Shown in pieces: positions 9,224 to 18,910 of a stretch of DNA of 64,000 nucleotides. The stretch spans positions 124,001 through 188,000 of the forward strand of contig CALXQJ010000003.1 in the NCBI GenBank assembly GCA_944390575.1, given 5' to 3'. The translations under genes and the position numbers were made by a program. How positions within the stretch are numbered: the stretch's first letter is position 1; the number at the start of each line of letters is the position of its first letter. Under the pieces are notes generated by a model that saw only the letters and a list, made by a program, of their open reading frames with translations, searched no databases and was not told the origin of the DNA. Source of the stretch: an uncultured Spirochaetota bacterium (lineage in GTDB: Bacteria > Spirochaetota > Brachyspiria > Brachyspirales > Brachyspiraceae).

Positions 9224-9664
9224 CTATTTATTCATAAATGCCAAATGTTTTTTTCGTCTTCTAACTTCATTCATAATTTTTTTTATAGTAATTTTAGATA
9301 AAGAAGTTTCAAAAGCAATTCGAACATTATTAAACTCCTCTCCCAAAACATCAAACATCGCACATCCAACAGGACATATATGATTAGGTTCATGAAAATT
9401 AAATAAAGAACGCTCACGCTCTGAAAATATAGCCTTATATATATCAAGTAAAGTTATATCTTCTTCTTTTAATAATAATTTACTACCCTTTTTAGTTGTA
9501 TCTATAATATCTGCTTCTTTTAATTTTAATAAAATGCGTCTTATAATAGCTGGATTTGTTTTTACACTCTTTGCAAGTATAGTAGATGTAGCACCTTCAT
9601 CTTCAAAAAATGAAATACACAAAATGATATGCGTTGCTATAGAAAACTTAGTATTAATATTCAT
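9224..9664 (-). CDS. Rrf2-family transcriptional regulator
   Basis: A 146-residue protein with the Rrf2 winged helix: an N-terminal NTKFSIATHIILCI segment, the recognition region TNPAIIRRILLKLKEADII, a wing with KKGSKLLL, and the DITLLDIYKAI helix typical of this family. A CPVGC pair lies in the position where Fe-S members (IscR, NsrR) carry cysteines, but only two cysteines are clustered, so cluster binding is uncertain; the YwnA/CymR-type branch has none. It is divergent from a lipoprotein gene at 9843, and the spacer holds a clean inverted repeat (9719-9739) that could be its operator. Confidence 0.85.
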   Translation of the reverse strand: MNINTKFSIATHIILCISFFEDEGATSTILAKSVKTNPAIIRRILLKLKEADIIDTTKKGSKLLLKEEDITLLDIYKAIFSERERSLFNFHEPNHICPVGCAMFDVLGEEFNNVRIAFETSLSKITIKKIMNEVRRRKKHLAFMNK

Positions 9665-9718
9665 ACATTATAAATATAATATATATTTAAAAATTGACAA
9701 TTATTAAATAAAAAATTG

Positions 9719-9739
9719 TTGTAACTATTTTGGTTACAA
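9719..9739. promoter_or_regulatory. Inverted repeat, candidate Rrf2 operator
   Basis: Perfect 7-base arms TTGTAAC (9719-9725) and GTTACAA (9733-9739) around a 7-base spacer, in the spacer between the divergent Rrf2 regulator and the lipoprotein gene. A second, 6-base inverted repeat (ACAATT 9697-9702, AATTGT 9714-9719) is adjacent. The location and symmetry suit a dimeric regulator; binding is inferred only. Confidence 0.5.
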
Positions 9740-9842
9740 AAAAATATTTGTTTTTATGATTTTTAGCTTGAAAAATAAATTTATTAATATAATATTATCT
9801 TAAAAATAAATAACTTTCATAATTTTATAAGGAGAATATAAA

Positions 9843-10802
9843 ATGATAAAAAACATTTTAATAGCTTGTTCTTTAATTTTTTTAATATCTTGTGGTAGCT
9901 CTAAAACTAATGAAACAACTACTACAGATACAACAACAAAAGCATCTGTAAAACCTTCAGATATTAAACAAAGAAATATAGAAGTAATATCAGTAGAAGG
10001 TACTGTTTTACCTGAAAGTATAAAATACAAAAATGGTAAATTATATATAGCAAATTTAGGTGATGCTAATGCTCCTAAAGATGGATTTATATTAGTAGCT
10101 AATGCTGATGGTAGAAATCCTAAAAAATTATTTGAAGGAGAATTAGACAGCCCTAAGGGATTTTCTTTCTTAACTGATGATATTATCATTATTCCTGATC
10201 AAGTTAATGACAGTTCATTATTAGGAAATATTGTATTAGCAAGCATTAAAGACAATAAAGTTATAGCTAAATTAGAAGTACCTAATTCTAAATTTTTAAA
10301 TGATACAGTAGTTATAAACCCAACAACAGTTGCTGTAACAGATACTGGTGCTAATAGCGTTTATTTTATCAATGTAAAAAACAACTCTGAACTTTCTTTA
10401 GCAAATACTGCTACTGGAATTGTTGGTGCTAATGGAATTGCTCTTATAGATGGTATTTTATATGTTGCTGGTTCTACTTTTGGAGGTGATGCTAATGGTG
10501 GAAATGTTTATACATTAAATACTGATGGTAGTGGTGTTACTATTTGGAAGGATAGAAAATTAGGTGCTGGTGCTTTAGATGGTATTGCTGTTTATAATGG
10601 TTTATTATATGTATCTGATTGGGGACAAGATCTTGCAAATGGTAATGCTTCTGTATGGGCTTATGATATGAATACTAAAAATGTTGTAGATAAAATATCT
10701 GGTGATTTAAGTGGTGCTGCTGATATAGATTTAGTTAATGGTGTTATATATGTACCAGAACTTACTACAGGAAAAATTAGAAAAATAGATTTAACTAAAT
10801 AA
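9843..10802 (+). CDS. Beta-propeller (SMP-30/NHL-like) lipoprotein
   Basis: A 319-residue lipoprotein with a signal ending LIFLISC, then a Thr-rich linker. The body contains repeated propeller-like strands such as GKLYIANLGDANAPKDG, GILYVAGSTFGGDANGG, NGLLYVSDWGQD and NGVIYVPELTTGKIRKID, resembling SMP-30/gluconolactonase or NHL six-bladed propellers. The substrate, or whether it is enzymatic at all, is unknown. A strong AGGAGA site precedes the ATG. Its expression may be controlled by the divergent Rrf2 regulator through the inverted repeat at 9719-9739. A hairpin terminator follows. Confidence 0.78.
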   Translation: MIKNILIACSLIFLISCGSSKTNETTTTDTTTKASVKPSDIKQRNIEVISVEGTVLPESIKYKNGKLYIANLGDANAPKDGFILVANADGRNPKKLFEGELDSPKGFSFLTDDIIIIPDQVNDSSLLGNIVLASIKDNKVIAKLEVPNSKFLNDTVVINPTTVAVTDTGANSVYFINVKNNSELSLANTATGIVGANGIALIDGILYVAGSTFGGDANGGNVYTLNTDGSGVTIWKDRKLGAGALDGIAVYNGLLYVSDWGQDLANGNASVWAYDMNTKNVVDKISGDLSGAADIDLVNGVIYVPELTTGKIRKIDLTK

Positions 10803-10819
10803 TAAAAGTTAAATAACAA

Positions 10820-10851
10820 AAAAGGGATACTATAATTAGTATCCCTTTTTT
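10820..10851. terminator. Bidirectional terminator
   Basis: GGGATACT (10824-10831) pairs with AGTATCCC (10838-10845) over a 6-base loop, flanked by A-run and T-run on the two sides. It lies between the convergent lipoprotein gene and clpB and can serve both strands. Confidence 0.85.
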
Positions 10852-10862
10852 ATATATACAGA

Positions 10863-13439
10863 CTATTTATTAAAAATTATTTTATCTCCTACTTTTGAAG
10901 CTATAATAGTATCTCCATCCAAATACTTTCCTTCAAGCATCTCCTTGGCAAGCGGATTTTCTATATAATCTTGTATAGCTCTTTTTATAGGACGAGCTCC
11001 AAATCTTGCATCATATCCTACTTCTGATATAAACTCTATTACATCATCAGATAAAGAAAGTGATATATTTCTATTTTGTTTAAGTCTATTAGAAAGTCTA
11101 TATACTTGTATCCTCACAATGTCTGATATATACTTTTTATCAAGTCTTGTAAATGTAATAATATCATCTATTCTATTTAAGAACTCAGGTCTAAATAATA
11201 TTTTAAGTAATTCATCAACTCCTTCTTTTATTTCATTAGGATCATCCTTTTCAAGTATAACATCAGAACCTACATTAGAAGTCATAATAATAATAGTGTT
11301 CTTAAAATCAACAACTCTACCCTGTCCATCAGTAAGCCTACCATCATCCAATACCTGAAGAAGTATATTAAATACATCAGTATGAGCCTTTTCAATCTCA
11401 TCAAATAAAATCACAGAATAAGGACGACGACGAATAGCCTCAGTAAGTTGTCCACCATCCTCATAGCCCACATAACCAGGAGGAGCTCCTATAAGTCGAG
11501 TAGTAGAAAACTTATCCATATACTCACTCATATCTATACGCATAAGTGCCTTATCATCATTAAATAAAAACTCAGCCAAAGTCTTAGCAAGTTCTGTCTT
11601 ACCAACACCTGTAGGACCAACAAATAAAAAACTACCCAGAGGTTTATTCTCATCAGATAAACCAGCCCTATTTCTACGAATAGTATCAGCAACAGAATTA
11701 ATAGCTTCATCTTGCCCTATAACTCTCTTATGTAGAACTTCCTCAAGCTGTAAATACTTCTGTTTCTCACTTGAAAGCATTTTACTCACGGGTATTCCAG
11801 TCCATACAGATACAATATTTGCAATATCCTCTTCAGAAATTTCTTCTTTAAGTAAAGTATTTTCATTAGAGTTATTTTCTAAAGCCTTATTAGCCTCCTC
11901 TATTTTTTTCTCAAGCTCAGGTATCTTACCATATTTAATTTCAGCAGCCTTAGCCAAATCACCATCTCTAGTATACTGATTCTCCTTAATATGAAGAGCT
12001 TCTAATTCCTCTTTTAACTTTCGAGTACCTTCTATTCTTGTCTTCTCATTATTCCACTTAAGCTTCATTCTATCACGTTCTTCTATAGTTTCTGATAACT
12101 CTTTTTCTATTTTTTCTAAACGCTCTTTAGAAGCATTATCTTTTTCTTTAGAGAGAGAATGCTTTTCTATATTAAGTTGTAATACTTTTCTCTCAAGCTG
12201 ATCGAGCTCTGTAGGCTGACTTTCTATTTCCATTTTTAATTGACTAGCAGCCTCATCAACCAAATCTATAGCTTTATCAGGTAAAAATCTATTTGTAATA
12301 TAACGATTAGATAAAACAGCAGCAGCAACTAGTGCATCATCCTTAATTCTAACACCGTGATGAACTTCATACTTATCCTTTAAACCACGTAGTATAGCAA
12401 TAGTGTCTTCAACTGTAGGCTCTTTACAAAATACCTGCTGAAATCGTCTTTCAAGTGCCTTATCTTTTTCTATATATTTTCTATACTCATCTAATGTAGT
12501 AGCTCCTATAGCCCTAAGTTCACCACGTGCAAGAGCAGGCTTTAAAAGATTAGAAGCATCCATTGCACCCTCAGTAGCTCCAGCACCAACCAAAGTATGA
12601 AGCTCATCTATAAAAAGTATAATATTACCATCAGATTTTTCTATCTCAGTAATAACAGCCTTAAGTCTCTCCTCAAATTCTCCTCTAAACTTAGCTCCAG
12701 CAACCAATGCCCCCAAATCTAAAGCTAATAATTTTTTATTTTTTAAACTATCAGGAACATCCTCAGAAACTATTCTACGAGCAAGTCCCTCTACAATAGC
12801 AGTTTTACCAACTCCAGGCTCCCCTATTAAAACAGGATTATTCTTAGTACGTCTAGACAATACTTGAATTACCCTACGAATTTCATCATCACGCCCTATA
12901 ACAGGATCTATCTTCTCAGCAAGTGCCAAAGCTGTAAAATCCTTACAATATTTCTCTAAAGACTTCATTTTACTCTCTGCCTCTCTACTATCTATTTTTT
13001 GATTGCCCCTCAAAGCCTTAATAGCATTAAGAGTATTATTCTTATTAATACCAAAACCTTTAAGCATATCAGACACTTTATTACCCGCATCTATTAATGC
13101 TAAAAATATATGCTCAGTAGAAATATAATTATCTCCCAAAGAAGAAGCCTCTTTCTCAGATTTTGCTAATACCTTAGAAAGATTAGGTGAAAATCTAAGC
13201 TCTACATTCTCACCTAATACTTTTGGATTTGAATCTACTATTCTTTTAGTATTTTCCAATAAAGTATTAAAATTTACACCTATTCTTTCAATAAGTGGTT
13301 TAATAAGACCATCTTCTTATTTTAATAAAGATAATAGTAAATGTTCGCTTCCTATTAAGTTATGATCTTCTGCATTTGCAATATTGGCAGCATCATTAAT
13401 AGCTTCTTGTAATTTTATAGTATACTTATTATAATCCAT
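10863..13439 (-). pseudogene. clpB: ClpB disaggregase interrupted by an in-frame TAA at codon 41
   Basis: The frame encodes the full ClpB/Hsp104 disaggregase: N domain, AAA1 with Walker [12 protein letters not shown], the coiled-coil middle domain, AAA2 with [11 protein letters not shown], and the C-terminal domain. From ATG 13439, with a strong AAGGAG site at 13449-13454, it would be about 858 residues, the normal length. However codon 41 is TAA (13319-13317): the N-terminal reading HLLLSLLK is followed by a stop, then continues in the same frame as [16 protein letters not shown]. coli ClpB has Gln near this point, so CAA to TAA is a simple explanation. The rest (10863-13259) stays open for 798 codons from a TTG that lacks a ribosome-binding site. 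Either a true nonsense mutation, a base error, or restart or readthrough giving an N-truncated ClpB. Confidence 0.75.
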
Positions 13440-13646
13440 ACAATTAATCTCCTTAAATATACTATAAATAACTAACAACAAAAATGAAGAGTAAAATATA
13501 GTATTTATAATACAAAATTAACAATTATAGTATAGTATATGTATAAAAGAAAAACACTATAAAGTATAGTATATAAAAGATGTTTTATTTTGATATATTT
13601 TATCTATAAAACAAAAAATAAAAAAATAAATTTTTTTAGAAAAAAA

Positions 13647-14018
13647 TTACTTTTTATACGCCCACATCTCTATTTCAACCAAATAACCTTCAAAGAGAAC
13701 CGCCTGTATAGTAGTGCGAACAGGAAGAGGTTTATTTTTAAAATATGTTTTATAAACTTGATTAAATCTATCCCAAACACTCAAATCAGATATATAAACA
13801 TTCACCTTAAAAACATCATCCAAAGTACAATTAACTTTCTTTAATTGCTTAATACAATTATCAAGTGTAGTTCGTGCTTGTGTTTCTATATCATCACCTA
13901 CAAGTTCTTCATTTTCATCTTCAGCTACTTGACCACATATAACAACAAGTTTACTACACTCTATCTCTAAAACACTAGAATAAGGTAAATTATTTTCTTT
14001 ATTTTCTTCAATACTCAT
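13647..14018 (-). CDS. RidA/YjgF family enamine/imine deaminase
   Basis: A 123-residue protein of normal RidA length. Family landmarks are VVICGQVAED, the DIETQARTTLDNCIKQL helix, DVFKVNVYISDLSVWDRFN, and the C-terminal PVRTTIQAVLFEGYLVEIE with the catalytic Arg that holds the substrate carboxylate. RidA hydrolyses reactive 2-aminoacrylate and related enamines from PLP enzymes such as serine/threonine dehydratases, in the cytoplasm. It lies directly downstream of the pyrimidine genes on the same strand (22 bases after pyrF-pyrE), so it is probably the last gene of that operon; RidA proteins are often found with pyrimidine genes. Confidence 0.88.
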   Translation of the reverse strand: MSIEENKENNLPYSSVLEIECSKLVVICGQVAEDENEELVGDDIETQARTTLDNCIKQLKKVNCTLDDVFKVNVYISDLSVWDRFNQVYKTYFKNKPLPVRTTIQAVLFEGYLVEIEMWAYKK

Positions 14019-14040
14019 AATAAAGCACTCCTAAAATATT

Positions 14041-15435
14041 TTATAATCCCCAAGTATCAGGAGACTTATTCCATTTTGATGCTATTATAAGTTCTTCTTC
14101 TGTAATATAATTCTTCTCCTTAGCTACTTCTATTAAAGTAGAAAAATTAGAAAGTGAGCTAAACTTAATATTATTTTCACTAAAATTATTTTTAGCCTTC
14201 TCAAACTCATACTCAAAAATAGAAATTATCTCAAGACCAATAGCTCCCTCTTCTTTTAAAGCCTTAAAAGCATTAATAGATGATGAACCTGTAGAAATTA
14301 AGTCCTCTATTAAAATAACTCTCTTACCAGAAACTTCAGCACCCTCTATTTGTTTTCCCCTACCATGCTCTTTCTTTTCTGCTCTAATATAGCATAAAGG
14401 CTTATTAAGTTCATAAGCTATAAAAGAAGACCAAGGTATACCTGCAGTAGCAGTTCCAGCTATAATATCAAAATCTTTATTTTTAAGTATGTCTATAAAT
14501 GACTTTACTATTTGCTTTCTTTGAGATACAAAACCTATTAAATATCTATTATCACAATATATAGGGCTTTTTATTCCTGATACAAATGTAAAAGGCTCTT
14601 TGATATTTAACTTTACTGCTGAGGTATCAAGTAGAGCATTTGCTATTAATTTTTTTCTATCAATATCATTACTATAAAAACTTTCTTCTTGTCTACTATT
14701 ATTACTTTCTAACTCTTTTAACCCTAAAGAAATTTCTTCTATAATCTTAATACAAGCTTCTTTTCTATTCTCTGCCTTTAATATAGGACGACCTATAACT
14801 AAATAATCACACCCTTCAATCATAGCTTCTTTTGGAGTGAGAACTCTCTCTTGATCATCCAAAGAAGCCCAAGCAGGACGAACTCCTGGACAAACTGTAA
14901 TAAAATTACTACCACACTCTTTTTTGATAATAGAAGCTTCTCTTGGGGAACATACAACCCCATTTAAATTAGAATCTTTTGATAGTTTAGCTAAATTAAG
15001 AGTAAGCTCTTTTAAGCTCATATTAGAGTGAAAAATCTCACATACATCATCTTCACTCAAACTAGTTAAAACAGTAACACCTATAAGTAATGTATTATCA
15101 TTAACTTTCTTTATCTCATCAACACACTTCTGCATCATCTTCCTACCGCCAGAAGAATGAACATTAAACATAAAAATATTTTGTTTAGAAGCAAAAACAG
15201 ATGCCATAGCAGTAGTATTTGGTATATCATGAAACTTTAAATCTAAAAAAATCTTTTTATTTTTAGAAACTAAATAATCTATTATACTACCTTTAGTGTT
15301 TAAAAATAATTCTAACCCTACTTTATAAATTAATGCCTCATCTTCAAGTTCATCAATAAGCTTAATAGCATCTTCAATATTATTATAATCTAAAGCAATT
15401 ATAAGTCTCTCTTTAGCATTATTACTTAATATCAT
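14041..15435 (-). CDS. Fused orotidine-5'-phosphate decarboxylase / orotate phosphoribosyltransferase
   Basis: A 464-residue bifunctional enzyme doing the last two steps of UMP synthesis. Residues 1-230 are a class 1 (E. coli-like) OMP decarboxylase: IIALDY at 12-17, catalytic FLDLKFHDIPNT with Asp65, Lys67 and Asp70, NVHSSGG, and the phosphate-binding YLVIGRPI. Residues from about 255 to 464 are PyrE: FTFVSGIKSPIYCDNR, GIPWSSFIAYEL, the mobile RAEKKEHGRGKQIEG loop and the PRPP motif VILIEDLISTGSSS at 373-386. The order PyrF-PyrE is the reverse of animal UMP synthase. It follows pyrD by 26 bases. Both active sites look intact. Confidence 0.93.
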   Translation of the reverse strand: MILSNNAKERLIIALDYNNIEDAIKLIDELEDEALIYKVGLELFLNTKGSIIDYLVSKNKKIFLDLKFHDIPNTTAMASVFASKQNIFMFNVHSSGGRKMMQKCVDEIKKVNDNTLLIGVTVLTSLSEDDVCEIFHSNMSLKELTLNLAKLSKDSNLNGVVCSPREASIIKKECGSNFITVCPGVRPAWASLDDQERVLTPKEAMIEGCDYLVIGRPILKAENRKEACIKIIEEISLGLKELESNNSRQEESFYSNDIDRKKLIANALLDTSAVKLNIKEPFTFVSGIKSPIYCDNRYLIGFVSQRKQIVKSFIDILKNKDFDIIAGTATAGIPWSSFIAYELNKPLCYIRAEKKEHGRGKQIEGAEVSGKRVILIEDLISTGSSSINAFKALKEEGAIGLEIISIFEYEFEKAKNNFSENNIKFSSLSNFSTLIEVAKEKNYITEEELIIASKWNKSPDTWGL

Positions 15436-15461
15436 AATAAAAACTCCAAATAAAAATATTT

Positions 15462-16376
15462 TTATAAATGTGCAACGCCAACTAAATCTTTTATATTATC
15501 TATATTATTTTCTAATAAATAATTATTAATACCATCTATAACTTCAATACAAGATAATGGATTTGAAAATATAGATGCCCCAATAGACACTAATGAAGCA
15601 CCAGCCATTATAAACTCCAAAGCATCCTCATAATTAGAAATACCGCCCATACCAATAATAGGTATACTAATAGCCTTAAAAACTTGATAAACCATTCTAA
15701 CAGCTATAGGACGAATAGCTTCACCAGATAGCCCTCCAAAAGTATTACCAAGTAAAGGTTTTCTTTTTCTTATATCTATTTTCATAGCAAGAAAAGTATT
15801 AACCAAAGAAACAGAATTAGCCCCAGCATTTTCAACAGCCTTAGCAATAGATACAATATCAGTAACATTAGGAGAAAGTTTTACTATCAAAGGCTTATTC
15901 GTTAAAACTTTTTTTACTAAAGATGTAACATTCTCAGCACTCTCACAACTAACACCAAAAGCAAGTCCACCATTCTTTACATTAGGACAAGATATATTAA
16001 GCTCTACAAAATCAACCCTCTCAATCTCATTAACTATCTCTCCAATCTTTATATAATCTTCAATAGTAGAACCATTAATATTTGCTATAATAGGAGTGTC
16101 ATATTTAATATTTGTAATAATAGAATCTCTAAAATATTCTATACCAGGATTTTCAAGTCCTATACAATTAAGCATACCAGAAGGAGTTTCATATATTCTA
16201 ATGCCACTATTACCATCACGCTTTTCAAGAGTAAGACCTTTTAAGTTAACAGCTCCTAATTTATTAACATCAAAATAATCACTATACTCATCACCAAACC
16301 CAAAGCAACCAGAAGAAGTTATAACATTATTTTTTAAAGTTTTACCCAAAAATATAGTCTCTAATCTATTACTCAT
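15462..16376 (-). CDS. pyrD: Dihydroorotate dehydrogenase, catalytic subunit (class 1B)
   Basis: A 304-residue FMN enzyme oxidising dihydroorotate to orotate. The start of the fold (ITSSGCFGFGDEYSDYF), the substrate loop ETPSGMLNCIGLENPG, the catalytic NISCPNV with Cys130, the FMN-binding KLSPNVTDI, and the C-terminal GGISNYEDALEFIMAGAS are all present. Class 1B enzymes work with PyrK, which passes electrons to NAD. Here pyrK lies 6 bases upstream on the same strand, so the B2A2 complex with an Fe-S electron-transfer subunit is expected in the cytoplasm. Confidence 0.94.
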   Translation of the reverse strand: MSNRLETIFLGKTLKNNVITSSGCFGFGDEYSDYFDVNKLGAVNLKGLTLEKRDGNSGIRIYETPSGMLNCIGLENPGIEYFRDSIITNIKYDTPIIANINGSTIEDYIKIGEIVNEIERVDFVELNISCPNVKNGGLAFGVSCESAENVTSLVKKVLTNKPLIVKLSPNVTDIVSIAKAVENAGANSVSLVNTFLAMKIDIRKRKPLLGNTFGGLSGEAIRPIAVRMVYQVFKAISIPIIGMGGISNYEDALEFIMAGASLVSIGASIFSNPLSCIEVIDGINNYLLENNIDNIKDLVGVAHL

Positions 16377-16382
16377 ACTAAA

Positions 16383-17138
16383 CTACTCTAATATTAAATC
16401 TTTAGAATTAAATACAGGTCCATCATAACAAACTTTTTTCTGACCAATATTAGTTTTGATACTACAACCCAAACAAACATTAACTCCACAAGCCATCATA
16501 TTCTCTAAAGAAGCATAACACTCTATATTATTTTCTATAGCAATCTTTGAAACTAAGTTCATCATAATAGTAGGACCACAAGTATATACTCTATCAAACT
16601 TATTATAATCTAAAATACTTCTAAACTTTTGAACAGTATTAAGCTTTTCTCCAACAGATCCATCATCAGTACATATAAAAGTATTAATAGAATCAAAATT
16701 AAAAAAATTCAAAATAGAAACAGAACCACTATTAGAACCACCAGCTATAAATGTAATCTTATTATTCTTTTCTAACAACTTATCTATTAAAAGCTTCATA
16801 GGAGCAATACCAACTCCACCAGCTATTATTAAAATATTATTATTTTCTATATTAGTATCAAAACCATTACCAAGAGGACCCTGAATATTAATAATATCTC
16901 CACTTTTTAAGTTAGAAATATATTTAGTACCACTACCTTTTATATGATAATAAAACTCTAAAGTATTATCTGTCATATAATATAAACTTATGGGACGTCT
17001 TAAGTAGGTATTACTTTTAAGCATAAAAAACTGTCCAGCTTTAGAATGTTTAATAGCCTTAGTAGATAATACACGCATTAAAAAATTATTATCAGATATA
17101 CAAATATTTTCTAAAATTTCACAATCTTCTAAAAACAT
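16383..17138 (-). CDS. pyrK: Dihydroorotate dehydrogenase electron-transfer subunit
   Basis: A 251-residue FAD and 2Fe-2S protein of the ferredoxin-reductase family. The FAD-binding motif LRRPISLYYM, a GPLGNGFD loop, the NAD-site GGVGIAPMKLLIDKLL, and the C-terminal cluster ligands in MMACGVNVCLGCSIKT plus a later Cys (C-x4-C-x2-C-x10-C) match PyrK. It channels electrons from PyrD to NAD. It is the first gene of the pyr operon; AGGGT just upstream of ATG 17138 is the ribosome-binding site. A hairpin sits 22-62 bases ahead of the start, see the terminator entry. Confidence 0.93.
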   Translation of the reverse strand: MFLEDCEILENICISDNNFLMRVLSTKAIKHSKAGQFFMLKSNTYLRRPISLYYMTDNTLEFYYHIKGSGTKYISNLKSGDIINIQGPLGNGFDTNIENNNILIIAGGVGIAPMKLLIDKLLEKNNKITFIAGGSNSGSVSILNFFNFDSINTFICTDDGSVGEKLNTVQKFRSILDYNKFDRVYTCGPTIMMNLVSKIAIENNIECYASLENMMACGVNVCLGCSIKTNIGQKKVCYDGPVFNSKDLILE

Positions 17139-17159
17139 ATTTTATACCCTAATAAAAAA

Positions 17160-17200
17160 GAATGCTTAAAAAACTCATCAAAATAATGAGAAAAGCATTC
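17160..17200 (-). terminator. Terminator after the TPR gene, or leader hairpin of pyrK
   Basis: Two nested stems: GAATGCTT (17160-17167) with AAGCATTC (17193-17200), and inside it CTCAT (17174-17178) with ATGAG (17186-17190). Reading on the minus strand, the stem is followed by a run of six T residues. It most simply ends the TPR transcript, but its place just ahead of pyrK would also suit attenuation of the pyr operon. Confidence 0.7.
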
Positions 17201-17288
17201 TTTAATAATTGTCAAAATATTTATTAACTTTTCATAATAAAATGTGTAGTCCATAATATTTAGATATTATCTTAAACTGCAAAAAAAA

Positions 17289-18827
17289 TCAATTACATTT
17301 TTGAAGTTCCTCTAAAGCATCTTTATTATCAGGATTAAGTTCTAAAACCTTCTCAAAAGCCTTTTTAGCATCTTCTATTCTATTAGCTTCCTTTAGAACA
17401 AGACCATAATTAAACCACTCACCAAAATCTAAAGGCTCTAATTCCAAAGACTTTTCAAAGGCATATATAGATTTATCATACTCTTTTGTATATATATAAG
17501 TTTTAGCAAGTAAAGAAAAAGTAAATACATTATCAACATCTATTTCTGTAGAAGACAATAAAGCCTCTGAAGCTTTTTTATAATCTTGAATATTTAAATA
17601 CGCAACTCCAAGTCTAAATAAAGCTCCTGAACTTTTAGGATTAATACTAATAGCTTTCTCTAAATAATTAATAGCATTATTAAAATCACCAAGTTTTAAA
17701 TAAGTTCGACCTACAGAGTGAAGACAATAATAATTATCACTATTAAGCTCTATAGACTTAAGAAAATAACCTAAAGCATTATCATAATCTTCTAAATCAA
17801 AATAAGATAAACCTAAATAAAACCAAGTATCATAACTATCACTAAAAATTTTAAGAGAATTTTCAAATGCCTCTATAGCATTAGAATAGTCATGAAGCTC
17901 ATAATATGTTCTACCAAGCCAATATAAATAAGTATCACTGCTTTCCAAATTACAAGCACTGATAAAAGAATCAAGTGCATTTTTATAATTCTCAAGAGAA
18001 AAATATGATATAGCTAAATTAAACCAAACTTCAGAATTATAATTATTAATCTCTAAAGATTTGTGAAATACTTCTATAGCCTCTTTATATTTATTAATAG
18101 CAACATAATTCTTGCCAAGTAATAAATAATAATGCTCATCATTATTTTTAATTTTATTTATAGTCTCTATACTATAATCATACTTTCCTATAGTATAATA
18201 AACTTCAGCAAGCTCAAAATAAATATAATTACTATTATGACTAACCTCTATAGCCTTAAGTAAATAGTCTATAGCATTTATATAATCTTCTCTAATAAGA
18301 TAAACTTTAGCTAAGAAATACCAATTATCTGATATATTATCATCTATAGTGATAGCTTTTAAAATATTATCTAAAGCATCATCTAAATTACCTATATTAA
18401 GATAATAAATAGATAAAAATAAATAAGCATAAACATTATTAGAATCAATTTTCAAAATGTCTAAAGAATATTTTTCTACATCTTCAAAATTTCCATTTCG
18501 TATAAAAAAACGAATGATAAGTAATTTATAATCTATATTATCTTTATATGTTTTAATAAGCTCTTTTAATAACTTAATAATCTTATCATTTTTTTTATCT
18601 ATATAACAAAACATTATTTGTTTTAATTTATCCTTCTCATCCTTAGATAAATTAGACTTATTATTTTTAATATCTTTTTCAAAAGATTTAGATATAGAGT
18701 TTGAAATATCATTAATTTTTTTAAAATTAGTAATTAAATCTCTATTCTTTATAACCCCATTATCAAAACAAGCTTCTAAAAATAGATAATATTCTTTCTC
18801 ATCATAACTATTAAAATGTACAGACAT
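17289..18827 (-). CDS. Large tetratricopeptide repeat protein
   Basis: A 512-residue protein with about eleven TPR units covering residues 110-510, for example DDALDNILKAITIDDNISDN, NAIEAFENSLKIFSDS and DAKKAFEKVLELNPDNKD. The N-terminal 110 residues are charged and helical (KNNKSNLSKDEKDKLKQI) without a signal peptide. Likely a cytoplasmic binding scaffold of unknown partner, related in style to the 4110 TPR protein but twice as long. It has its own terminator and does not appear to be part of the pyr operon. Confidence 0.85.
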   Translation of the reverse strand: MSVHFNSYDEKEYYLFLEACFDNGVIKNRDLITNFKKINDISNSISKSFEKDIKNNKSNLSKDEKDKLKQIMFCYIDKKNDKIIKLLKELIKTYKDNIDYKLLIIRFFIRNGNFEDVEKYSLDILKIDSNNVYAYLFLSIYYLNIGNLDDALDNILKAITIDDNISDNWYFLAKVYLIREDYINAIDYLLKAIEVSHNSNYIYFELAEVYYTIGKYDYSIETINKIKNNDEHYYLLLGKNYVAINKYKEAIEVFHKSLEINNYNSEVWFNLAISYFSLENYKNALDSFISACNLESSDTYLYWLGRTYYELHDYSNAIEAFENSLKIFSDSYDTWFYLGLSYFDLEDYDNALGYFLKSIELNSDNYYCLHSVGRTYLKLGDFNNAINYLEKAISINPKSSGALFRLGVAYLNIQDYKKASEALLSSTEIDVDNVFTFSLLAKTYIYTKEYDKSIYAFEKSLELEPLDFGEWFNYGLVLKEANRIEDAKKAFEKVLELNPDNKDALEELQKCN

Positions 18828-18910
18828 ATATTCTCTTATAAATAGTAATTAAAAAAATTTAATAGAGAAAGAGTATAAACAATAATAAAATAAAATACAA
18901 TAAATTCTAT

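Noticed and set aside
9800-10189. 129-codon open frame on the minus strand inside the propeller lipoprotein
   Set aside because: Antisense shadow of a well-supported gene; composition is a mirror of it and it has no start signal.
13440-13646. Search for a CIRCE heat-shock element upstream of clpB
   Set aside because: No TTAGCACTC-N9-GAGTGCTAA-like repeat; only short AT-rich repeats such as TATAGTATA.
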